A stretch of DNA of 11,357 bases from Candidatus Omnitrophota bacterium (GTDB lineage: Bacteria > Omnitrophota > Gorgyraeia > Tantalellales > Tantalellaceae), in the NCBI GenBank assembly GCA_023142805.1, contig JAGLIU010000044.1, positions 1 through 11,357 of the forward strand. Reading direction: 5' to 3'. The position numbers were made by a program, and so were the translations under genes. Below the pieces are notes generated by a model, which saw only the letters and a list, made by a program, of their open reading frames with translations, did not search any database and had not been told where the DNA came from. How positions within the stretch are numbered: the first letter of the stretch is position 1; every line of letters begins with the position of its first letter. Below, in pieces: positions 1 to 6,813 of the stretch.

Positions 1-132
1 GAAACTCTCACGATAACGGACAGGTCTTATATTATGTATGAAGGCAACATACTCATACATGGGACTAAAGAAGAGTTGATAAATGATTCGAAAGCCAGAG
101 AAATATATCTGGGAGAGCGGTTTTCCATGTAA
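1..132 (+). CDS. lptB: LPS export ABC transporter ATP-binding protein LptB, C-terminal fragment
   Basis: This is the last 43 codons of a gene that begins left of the window, read in frame from base 1 to a TAA at 130-132. The peptide opens with ETLTITDRSYIMYEG and closes with IYLGERFSM. That matches the C-terminal pattern of LptB, in which the RETL...DRAYI segment follows the H-loop and the protein ends in a YLGE-F tail. LptB is the cytoplasmic ATPase of the LptB2FG complex that extracts lipopolysaccharide from the inner membrane, so its presence points to a diderm cell. The Walker A, signature and Walker B motifs lie outside the window. A branched-chain amino-acid ATPase (LivF/LivG type) is the nearest alternative, but the ending fits LptB better. 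In many Gram-negatives rpoN follows lptB; here hpf follows directly. Confidence 0.85.
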   Translation, partial: ETLTITDRSYIMYEGNILIHGTKEELINDSKAREIYLGERFSM

Positions 133-211
133 AACACAGCTTAGTGGATCTCTTGATCGAGTCGGGTGAGTCGAGGGTGGATCGCATAATAGTCGCAAGG
201 TCTAAAAATAA

Positions 212-240
212 TTGAAAAAGAACAGGCATAGTGGTATATT
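212..240 (+). promoter_or_regulatory. Predicted sigma70-type promoter for the hpf operon
   Basis: TTGAAA (212-217) and TATATT (235-240) are separated by exactly 17 bp, close to the TTGACA/TATAAT consensus. The start of transcription would fall near 247, giving a leader of about 74 nt before the hpf start at 321. The leader contains a weak AU-only inverted repeat, TTGTTG (289-294) and CAACAA (305-310), which runs into the start of the hpf SD site AAGGAG (309-314). It is the only good promoter-like pair I see upstream of the seven-gene run. Confidence 0.55.
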
Positions 241-320
241 GGTAGTTTCCAGTTTTAGTCTTTTGGTCATATTGTTCCATAACCTAGTTTGTTGAATAAA
301 AAAACAACAAGGAGTGTATT

Positions 321-869
321 GTGAATATAACAATTACTGTCAGAAATACTGAAGTAGACAGAGGGATAAAGGATTACATCCGTAAAAGAGTTAGCAAAAT
401 GGAGAGGCTGTATAAACGTATCGGTGTGTGTGAAGTTATTGTTGCCGAAGAGAAAGAAAGAAAAAATATTGAAATTATTCTGCATTTAAAGAGAAACAAG
501 ATCGTAGCAAAAGAAAGTTCAACGGATATTTACACTTCAATAGATAATGCCGCGGAAACGATTAAAAAACAGCTTCGCAGATTAAAGGGACGGATACAGT
601 CTAAAAGACGTAAGGTTATACTCGATAAGATGGCATGGCCTGTATCGAAACTGAAAAGAAGTGAAGAGATCTCTATTCCCGAAGAATCCGGACAGATCAT
701 CAGGACTGATTATTTCGCGAATAAACCTATGCTTCCACATGAGGCGAAAATAGAGATTGAGCTTACTGAGAAACAATTTCTCATGTTCAAAAACGCGGAT
801 ACGGGTGAATCAAATGTTGTTTATAAAAGGAACGACGGTAATTTTGGCGTGATAGAACCCGGTTTTTAA
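321..869 (+). CDS. hpf: Long-form ribosome hibernation promoting factor (HPF)
   Basis: HPF binds the 30S decoding region in stressed or stationary cells; the long form also pairs two 70S ribosomes into inactive 100S dimers. The 182-residue protein has the two-part long-form layout. Residues 1 to about 95 form the S30AE domain (MNITITVRN start, basic QLRRLKGRIQSKRRK end). A linker of about 30 residues follows. Residues 126-182 form the C-terminal dimerisation domain, with the typical TDYFANKPMLPHEA and NADTGESNVVYKRNDG stretches. The start is GTG at 321, set by AAGGAG at 309-314 six bases upstream. It is the first gene of the operon, 33 bp before tig. Its promoter is sigma70-like; I see no sigma54-type site, although hpf often neighbours rpoN. 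Confidence 0.93.
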   Translation: MNITITVRNTEVDRGIKDYIRKRVSKMERLYKRIGVCEVIVAEEKERKNIEIILHLKRNKIVAKESSTDIYTSIDNAAETIKKQLRRLKGRIQSKRRKVILDKMAWPVSKLKRSEEISIPEESGQIIRTDYFANKPMLPHEAKIEIELTEKQFLMFKNADTGESNVVYKRNDGNFGVIEPGF

Positions 870-902
870 GATATTGGTAATAGAATAGATGGAAGGAAAA
901 TA

Positions 903-2174
903 ATGAAAAGCAAAGTTAAAAAACTAGATGGTACAGCCCGGGAATTAAGTATTGAACTTTCCAAAGTAAAAGTTGAACAAGTTTTCGATGAGGTCTTTGA
1001 GGATATACGTAAAACAGCTAAGATCCCGGGGTTCAGGCCGGGAAAGGTTCCTATGGATATAGTAAAAAAGCATCATCAGGGTGACGCCGCGGAAGAAGTT
1101 AAACGCAGATTGATCCCGGAAGCTTATCAGTCGGCGCTTGATGAACATGAGATCAACCCTTTAAGTTATCCGGAGGTTTCTGATGTTAAACTCAGTCTTA
1201 CCGGGGAGTTTACTTTTATCGCGAGAGTAGACGCGGTTCCTCAGGTAGAGGTGAAAAAGTATAAAGGGTTAAAGGTTAAAACCGAGAAAGTAAAAGTGAC
1301 CGATGATGAGATTGTGAAAACGCTTACGCGAATTCAAAATATCAACGCGGAATTTATTGATATTGACGAGCCGCTTAAAAAAGGTGATTTTAGCATATGT
1401 GATGTGGAAACGTTCATAGAGGGAAAAGTAATCGCGAAAAAACGCGAAAATATGTGGATAGAAGTTAATAAAGAAGCCTCTATGCTGGGAGTAGGAGAGG
1501 AACTTTGCGGGTTGAAGAAAGGTGATAAAAAGGACATAGAAGTAGTATTGCCGAAAAATTATCCTGACAAAAAGTATGCCGGGGAGAAAGCTGTTTTTCA
1601 CGTTGAGATCAAAGAGACAAAGAAAAAAAAGTTACCGGAACTTAATAACGAATTCGCGAAAAAAATAGGCAAAGAAACAATGGAAGAGGCAAAAGAAGAA
1701 ATTAAGAACCAGCTTTTTTTAGGAAAAGAAGATAGCGCCAGGGGTGAGATGAAAAACCAGATAATGAAACAATTATTGGATGTTCATAAGATAAATCTCC
1801 CTGAAACTATGGTTGCGCGTCAACTTAAAGTGCTTATGGAAAAAGCCGGGAATGAATTGACGCAAAAAGGTGTTTTGGAAAAAGATATTGAGGATCACAA
1901 GGACAAATTAAAGGAGCGATTTCAGATAGAGGCCGAAAATAAAGTCAAACTGTATTTTTTGTTGGACGAAATAGCAAATAGAGAAGAAATAAGTGTCAAT
2001 GAAGAAGAAGTGGATAACTGGATCAAGAACCTTGCGGGTTCATATAGCAAACCATTTGACGAGGTCAAAAAATATTATACTGAAAATAATCTTATCGGGG
2101 GGTTAAAAGAACAGCTTAGAGAGGAGAAGGCGTTGGATTTTCTTCTTTCGGAAGCGGTGATTTTAGAAAAATAG
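903..2174 (+). CDS. tig: Trigger factor (ribosome-associated chaperone and prolyl isomerase)
   Basis: Trigger factor sits at the ribosomal exit tunnel and shields nascent chains. The 423-residue length is normal for the family and three domains can be placed. The N-terminal ribosome-binding domain is about residues 1-115 and holds the signature GFRPGKVP at 43-50. The FKBP-type isomerase domain covers roughly 155-240 (EPLKKGDF ... AVFHVEIKE). The C-terminal helical chaperone arms run from about 245 to 423 and are rich in K and E. The AAGGA SD (893-897) lies five bases before ATG. The stop TAG (2172-2174) overlaps the clpP SD site, so the two genes are probably translationally linked. tig-clpP is a very common pair, usually followed by clpX, which is absent here. 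Confidence 0.96.
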   Translation: MKSKVKKLDGTARELSIELSKVKVEQVFDEVFEDIRKTAKIPGFRPGKVPMDIVKKHHQGDAAEEVKRRLIPEAYQSALDEHEINPLSYPEVSDVKLSLTGEFTFIARVDAVPQVEVKKYKGLKVKTEKVKVTDDEIVKTLTRIQNINAEFIDIDEPLKKGDFSICDVETFIEGKVIAKKRENMWIEVNKEASMLGVGEELCGLKKGDKKDIEVVLPKNYPDKKYAGEKAVFHVEIKETKKKKLPELNNEFAKKIGKETMEEAKEEIKNQLFLGKEDSARGEMKNQIMKQLLDVHKINLPETMVARQLKVLMEKAGNELTQKGVLEKDIEDHKDKLKERFQIEAENKVKLYFLLDEIANREEISVNEEEVDNWIKNLAGSYSKPFDEVKKYYTENNLIGGLKEQLREEKALDFLLSEAVILEK

Positions 2175-2178
2175 GAGG
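2173..2178 (+). promoter_or_regulatory. SD site that selects the clpP start
   Basis: AGGAGG overlaps the last two bases of the tig stop codon. Two tandem ATG codons follow at 2181 and 2184. The first would be only two bases from the SD; the second is five bases away. Starting at 2184 gives MNIIPMVIE, the usual ClpP N-terminus, and brings the catalytic residues to the numbering familiar from Bacillus ClpP. The second ATG is therefore preferred. Confidence 0.7.
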
Positions 2179-2183
2179 GTATG

Positions 2184-2765
2184 ATGAACATAATACCAAT
2201 GGTGATCGAGAAAGAAGGCAGGCAAGAAAGGGCTTATGATATTTATTCACGCTTGTTGAAAGACAGGATCATATTTATAGGGTCTCCTATTGATGATAAT
2301 ATCGCTAACATAGTTGTCGCGGAACTTTTGTATTTGCAAATGGAAGATCCGAATAAGGATATAAATGTGTACATAAACACTCCCGGCGGTAGTGTTACAA
2401 GCGGATTGTCGATTTACGATACTATGCAATTTGTAAAACCTGATGTTAGCACATATTGTGTCGGACAGGCCGCGAGTATGGGGGCTGTTCTTTTGGCCGC
2501 GGGTACCGAAGGTAAACGTTACGCATTGCCGTATTCAAGGATAATGGTTCATCAACCTTGGGGCGGGATACAGGGAGCGGCGTCGGATATCCATATACAG
2601 GCTAAAGAAATATTAAGGATGAGGGATCAGTTAGAAGGTATTTTGTCAAAACATACAAATCAGTCCATGGATAAAATTAAAACGGATACGGATAGAGATT
2701 ATTTTATGACCGCGATAGAAGCTAAAGAATATGGTTTAGTAGATCATGTAGTTGAAAAAGTATAA
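2184..2765 (+). CDS. clpP: ATP-dependent Clp protease proteolytic subunit ClpP
   Basis: ClpP forms a double heptameric barrel with serine-protease sites inside and is fed by AAA+ unfoldases such as ClpX or ClpA. Counting from the ATG at 2184 (193 residues), all three catalytic residues are visible: Ser98 in GQAASMGAVLL, His123 in MVHQPWGG and Asp172 in DRDYFM. The oxyanion-type loop NTPGGSV precedes the serine. Length and N-terminus are typical, and there is no propeptide. It sits 9 bp after tig and 22 bp before the aminotransferase gene. No clpX follows, so the unfoldase partner must be encoded elsewhere. Nothing suggests an inactive or atypical ClpP. Confidence 0.97.
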   Translation: MNIIPMVIEKEGRQERAYDIYSRLLKDRIIFIGSPIDDNIANIVVAELLYLQMEDPNKDINVYINTPGGSVTSGLSIYDTMQFVKPDVSTYCVGQAASMGAVLLAAGTEGKRYALPYSRIMVHQPWGGIQGAASDIHIQAKEILRMRDQLEGILSKHTNQSMDKIKTDTDRDYFMTAIEAKEYGLVDHVVEKV

Positions 2766-2787
2766 AAAACTGTAAGAAAGGAAAAAA

Positions 2788-3918
2788 ATGAATAAGTACA
2801 GATTGATGTCACCGGGTCCGACTCCTGTTCCGGAAAAAGTTTTATTGAGAATGGCAGATACTATGATCCACCATAGGACGCCTCAATTTCAGGAAGTTCT
2901 GAAAAGGGTAAATGTTAAGCTCAAACAAGTATTTTCAACAAAAAATCCGGTTCTTATAATGGCTTCAAGTGGTTCAGGAGCCATGGAAGCTTCAATTACA
3001 AATCTGGTTTCCGCGGGAGATAAAATATTGGTGATAAAAGGCGGTAAATTCGGTGAAAGATTCGCTGAGATCGCTGAAGCATATGGGGTTGAAGTTGTTG
3101 AGTACGCTATCGTATGGGGGGAAAGCGCGGATCCTCGAATAGTGGAGAATATGCTCAAAGAAAATCCGGAGATCAAAGCTGTATACAGTACATTATGTGA
3201 GACATCTACCGGTGTTGTCAGCGACATCAAAGAGATAGGTAGAGTTGTCGCTAAAACCAATGCTGTTTTAGTTGTAGACGCGATCAGCGGGTTTTTAGCG
3301 GATGAGTTAAAGACAGATAAATGGGGAGTGGATGTTGTGGTTTGCGGTTCGCAAAAAGGGTTTATGCTTCCTCCCGGACTCGCGTTTTTAAGCATTGGTC
3401 CGAAAGCGGAGAAGCTTCTAGCCGGATCTAAGCTTCCTAAATACTACTTTGATCTTAAAGTCGCCCTAAAATCATATGGTAAGGACGATACCCCATGGAC
3501 TCCGGCAGTTTCACTTATTATGGGGTTAGATAGCGTATTAGACATGATAATTGAAGAGGGATTGGATAATGTAATAGAACGCCACGCGTATTTGGCGAAT
3601 ATAACACGCGAAGCGGTCAAAGCGATCGGACTTGAACTGTTTGCTTTGAATCCGTCAAATGCTGTGACCTCGGTTAAAGTGCCTGATGGGATAGATGGCG
3701 TAGGTTTAGTTAAAAAGATGAGAGATGAGCAGGGCATAACTATAGCGGGTGGACAGGGCAGTCTTAAAGGTAAAATATTCAGAGTCGCGCATCTTGGGTA
3801 CATGGATGGATATGATACTATGACGGCTATAGCCGGTATTGAGATCGTTCTTAAACAATTAGGATATGATGTGAAGTTTGGTAAAGGTGTGGCAAAAGCA
3901 CAGGAATTATTTAAATAG
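2788..3918 (+). CDS. Class V PLP aminotransferase (alanine-glyoxylate / serine-pyruvate type), probably in serine synthesis
   Basis: This 376-residue fold-type I PLP enzyme belongs to the alanine-glyoxylate/serine-pyruvate aminotransferase group. It opens with SPGPTPVPE and the HHRTPQF motif (28-34) of that group. The glycine-rich phosphate-binding segment SSGSGAMEA is at 60-68, the ring-nitrogen aspartate is D164 (VVDAISG), the PLP Schiff-base lysine is K190 (GSQKGFMLPPG), and the substrate-carboxylate arginine is probably R332 (FRVAHLG). An AAAGGA SD precedes ATG by five bases. The next gene, 14 bp on, is serA, so the likely job is the amino transfer that turns 3-phosphohydroxypyruvate into phosphoserine, as proposed for similar pairs in deep-branching bacteria and archaea. 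It is not a classical SerC. A serine- or alanine-glyoxylate role is the alternative. Family is secure; substrate is inference. Confidence 0.85.
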   Translation: MNKYRLMSPGPTPVPEKVLLRMADTMIHHRTPQFQEVLKRVNVKLKQVFSTKNPVLIMASSGSGAMEASITNLVSAGDKILVIKGGKFGERFAEIAEAYGVEVVEYAIVWGESADPRIVENMLKENPEIKAVYSTLCETSTGVVSDIKEIGRVVAKTNAVLVVDAISGFLADELKTDKWGVDVVVCGSQKGFMLPPGLAFLSIGPKAEKLLAGSKLPKYYFDLKVALKSYGKDDTPWTPAVSLIMGLDSVLDMIIEEGLDNVIERHAYLANITREAVKAIGLELFALNPSNAVTSVKVPDGIDGVGLVKKMRDEQGITIAGGQGSLKGKIFRVAHLGYMDGYDTMTAIAGIEIVLKQLGYDVKFGKGVAKAQELFK

Positions 3919-3932
3919 AAGGAAGGTTTAAA

Positions 3933-5525
3933 ATGATAAAAGTATTGATCAGTGACCCCCTTTCGCAAGAGGGTATAGAAATATTAAAGGACTGTAAGTT
4001 TAAAGTGGATGAAGTTTTTAAGCTTTCTGAAAATGAGCTTGCTAAGAAAATAAAAGGTTATGACGCTTTGATAATTCGTAGCGGAACTACGGTGACGAAA
4101 AAAATTATAGAGGCTTCGAATAAACTGAAAGTTATCGGACGTGCGGGTGTTGGACTGGATAATGTTGATATCGCGGCGGCTTCTAAAAAAGGTATTGTAG
4201 TCATGAACGCGCCCGCGGGGAATACCCTATCAACCGCGGAACACGCGTTTAGTCTGATGCTTTCACTTTCAAGAAATATACCTCAAGCGAACCAGTCCGT
4301 AAAGCAGGGTAAATGGGATCGCAAAAAATTCATGGGAGTAGAGCTTTATGGGAAGACTTTGGGGATAATCGGTATGGGGCGTATTGGCGCGGAGTTTTCC
4401 AAAAGGGCTCTTAGCTTTGGTATGAAAATATTGGCTTTTGACCCGCTTCTTTCCGATGAAAGAGCGAAAGCTCTCAAAGTCGAAGCGGTTAATTTTGAGA
4501 AACTCTTAAAAAACTCGGATTTTATTACTATACATACACCTCTGACAAAAGAGACAAAACATCTTATTGATGAAAAAGCGTTTAAGAAGATGAAAAAGGG
4601 TGTGAGGATAATAAACGCTGCCAGAGGAGGGATCGTTGATGAAGAGGCCTTAGCGGAAAATCTAAAAACAGGCAAAGTAGCGGGAGCGGCTCTGGATGTT
4701 TTTGAGACAAAAGCAAAACCTCCTATTGATAGTCCTGTAGCCGCGTCGGATAAAGTTGTCGCTACCCCGCATTTAGGCGCTTCTACAGCTGAAGCACAGG
4801 TAAGTGTCGCTATAGATATGACCAAGGCTGTTTCCGACGCGCTCTTGGGTAAAGGGTATCGTAATGCCGCTAATGTTCCAGCGATGGAAGAAGGAACGTT
4901 GGAAATTATTAAACCCTACATAAATTTGGCTGAAAGATTGGGTTCTATCCAGACACAGCTTATTGAGGATCCTATAAAGGCAATAACGGTAAAGTATACG
5001 GGGGAAGTGGCTGAAATGGATGTTGCTGTTGTTACACTTGCTTTGATCCGTGGGATATTTAATCCCATTCTGGAAGAAGAAATAAATTATGTTAACGCGC
5101 TTTTTATCGCGAAAGAAAGAGGAATAAAGATAACAGAGAAGAAAACTTCCCAAATAACGGATTTCGCGAATCTAATAAGTGTAGAATTTGATACGGGCAG
5201 GAAAAAACATTTTATTATGGGTACGCTTTTCGCGAATAAAGAGCCGCGAATAGTCAAAATGGATAAGTATTATGTGGAAGCCATCCCGGATGGATATATG
5301 CTTGTTGTATCAAACAATGATCTTCCCGGTGTTGTGGGAAATCTCGGAATGCAGCTTGGTAAGCATGGTATAAACATAGCGGAGATGAGTTTTGGCCGAG
5401 ACAAGAAAACAGGTCAGGCGATAAGCCTTTTGAATGTTGATAGTGAAGTTCCCGATAGTGTTATCAAGAAGCTTAAAAAGACAAAAGATATTAATGATGT
5501 TAAACAGGTTTGTGTAACAGTCTAG
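3933..5525 (+). CDS. serA: D-3-phosphoglycerate dehydrogenase SerA, long form with ACT domain
   Basis: SerA oxidises 3-phosphoglycerate to 3-phosphohydroxypyruvate with NAD, the first step of serine synthesis. The 530 residues match the long type. A split substrate domain covers about 1-98 and 290-320, and the NAD Rossmann domain about 99-289, with GMGRIG at 147-152 and D170 after the second strand. An ASB-like regulatory domain spans about 325-455 and an ACT domain about 456-530 (LPGVVGNLGMQLGKHGINIAEM). The catalytic Arg (R231 in NAARGGIVD) and His (H280 in TPHLGAST) are present. The catalytic Glu normally found as E in DVF-x-x-EPP is not: the stretch reads DVFETKAKPP (255-264), a two-residue longer loop with K262 before PP. 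E258 is the nearest acid. The ACT domain suggests feedback control by serine. An AAGGAAGG SD precedes ATG. Confidence 0.95.
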   Translation: MIKVLISDPLSQEGIEILKDCKFKVDEVFKLSENELAKKIKGYDALIIRSGTTVTKKIIEASNKLKVIGRAGVGLDNVDIAAASKKGIVVMNAPAGNTLSTAEHAFSLMLSLSRNIPQANQSVKQGKWDRKKFMGVELYGKTLGIIGMGRIGAEFSKRALSFGMKILAFDPLLSDERAKALKVEAVNFEKLLKNSDFITIHTPLTKETKHLIDEKAFKKMKKGVRIINAARGGIVDEEALAENLKTGKVAGAALDVFETKAKPPIDSPVAASDKVVATPHLGASTAEAQVSVAIDMTKAVSDALLGKGYRNAANVPAMEEGTLEIIKPYINLAERLGSIQTQLIEDPIKAITVKYTGEVAEMDVAVVTLALIRGIFNPILEEEINYVNALFIAKERGIKITEKKTSQITDFANLISVEFDTGRKKHFIMGTLFANKEPRIVKMDKYYVEAIPDGYMLVVSNNDLPGVVGNLGMQLGKHGINIAEMSFGRDKKTGQAISLLNVDSEVPDSVIKKLKKTKDINDVKQVCVTV

Positions 5526-5544
5526 AAAATAAGGGAGAACGAAT

Positions 5545-6795
5545 ATGGCACAGAAAAAAAACATAATCAGAATAATCGACGTTACTAATCGTGACGGTGT
5601 GCAGACATCACGATTGGGTTTGGCTAAGCTGCAAAAAACGCTGGTAAATATTTACTTGAATAAAATGGGGGTATTTCAGTCTGAATTTGGATTTCCTTTT
5701 ACCCAGCATGAATTCAATTATATCAACGCGAATCTCGCTTTAGCGAAAAAAAACGCGTTATCTCCAATACGTCTTTCGGGGTGGATAAGGGCGATAGAGG
5801 GGGATGTTAAAATCGCGGTTGAAAATACGAACGTCGAATACCTCAATATGTCCATTTCAACATCGAACCAGATGATAAAACATAAATTTGCCGGTAAGAT
5901 GACTCGGTCGGATATTATAAAATCTTTCGTCAAATCCGTTAAATACGCGAAAAAAAGAGGTATTAAGGCAATAGGAGTTAATGCTGAAGACGCTTCAAGA
6001 ACTGACATAAAATATTTGATCGAATTTGCTCAAGCCGCGGAAAATGTCGGGGCGGAACGTGTGAGATATTGTGACACTTTGGGTTATGATGATCCGTTTT
6101 CTATTTATGACAGGATATCGGCAATAGCAAGCGCGGTGAAAATACCCATAGAACTTCATTGTCATAATGATCTGGGTATGGTGGTTGGTGTAAGTATTGC
6201 CGGAGCCAAAGCGGCTATCGATAACGGTGTAGACGCGTATATCAATACTACGATCAACGGTATGGGTGAAAGAGCCGGGAATGCGGATCTTGTAAGCTGT
6301 ATCCTGGCACTTAAATACTCTAGCGGGTTCGCGAATAACCCTAAATATAAGCTTGATCCGCGTATTAATTTAAAGATGGCATGGAGATTGGCGAAATATG
6401 CTTCATATGCTTTTGGTGTGCCGATACCTATTAATCAGGTAGGAGTGGGAAAGAACGCGTTTGCGCATGAATCAGGGATACATGCCGACGGCGCTTTAAA
6501 AGACAGAAGAAATTACGAGCTTTATGATTATGAAGATCTTGGACGTGGAGAACCTGAAATAATAGAGACAGGTCGGAATATTACGGCGGGTGAATACAGT
6601 GGGATCAAAGGATTTCGTAATGTTTATAGCAAATTGGAAGTAAAATTCAAAGACGATAAAGAAGCAAAAGAAATACTTGATCTTGTCAGGTACGCTAATG
6701 TGCATACCCAGAGGCCGCTGGTAAAAGACGAGCTTTTGTTTATAGCTAAACACCCGAAAGAAGCTAAAAAAATATTTACAATGAATCCCGCGTAA
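5545..6795 (+). CDS. DRE-TIM metallolyase of the homocitrate / 2-isopropylmalate synthase family; candidate (Re)-citrate synthase
   Basis: These enzymes condense acetyl-CoA with a 2-oxo acid on a TIM barrel using a divalent metal. The entry motif is DVTNRDGVQ (12-20) rather than the usual D-T-T-L-R-D-G-E-Q; the core R16 and D17 are kept. The metal-binding HCHND is at 205-209 and NGMGERAGNA at 238-247. The FAHESGIHADG segment (306-316) and a LYDYEDLGRGEPE stretch follow. At 416 residues it lacks the C-terminal leucine-binding regulatory domain of LeuA (about 500 residues), which argues against ordinary 2-isopropylmalate synthase. From memory, the TNRDGVQT start together with GRGEPEIIETGR is shared with the oxygen-sensitive (Re)-citrate synthases of clostridia and Dehalococcoides. 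I therefore favour citrate synthesis, with homocitrate synthase as the alternative. SD AAGGGAG lies seven bases before ATG; it follows serA by 19 bp. Confidence 0.75.
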   Translation: MAQKKNIIRIIDVTNRDGVQTSRLGLAKLQKTLVNIYLNKMGVFQSEFGFPFTQHEFNYINANLALAKKNALSPIRLSGWIRAIEGDVKIAVENTNVEYLNMSISTSNQMIKHKFAGKMTRSDIIKSFVKSVKYAKKRGIKAIGVNAEDASRTDIKYLIEFAQAAENVGAERVRYCDTLGYDDPFSIYDRISAIASAVKIPIELHCHNDLGMVVGVSIAGAKAAIDNGVDAYINTTINGMGERAGNADLVSCILALKYSSGFANNPKYKLDPRINLKMAWRLAKYASYAFGVPIPINQVGVGKNAFAHESGIHADGALKDRRNYELYDYEDLGRGEPEIIETGRNITAGEYSGIKGFRNVYSKLEVKFKDDKEAKEILDLVRYANVHTQRPLVKDELLFIAKHPKEAKKIFTMNPA

Positions 6796-6813
6796 CGCGG
6801 AAGAGAGGAAGAT

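Noticed and set aside
144..215. Short + strand frame from GTG 144 to TGA 213 (23 codons)
   Set aside because: No SD, very short, and it does not resemble the RpoN or LptC sequence expected near lptB.
65..280. Minus-strand 71-codon ORF over the lptB end and spacer
   Set aside because: It overlaps the real lptB tail antisense, has no SD and shows no recognisable domain.
2889..3968. Two long minus-strand ORFs (168 and 174 codons) opposite the aminotransferase
   Set aside because: They are antisense shadows of a clear PLP aminotransferase, and their composition (rich in Ser, Thr, Pro, Ile) is that of reverse-complemented coding DNA.
4346..4825. Minus-strand 159-codon ORF opposite serA
   Set aside because: It is the shadow of the NAD-binding domain of SerA, with no start signal or family match.
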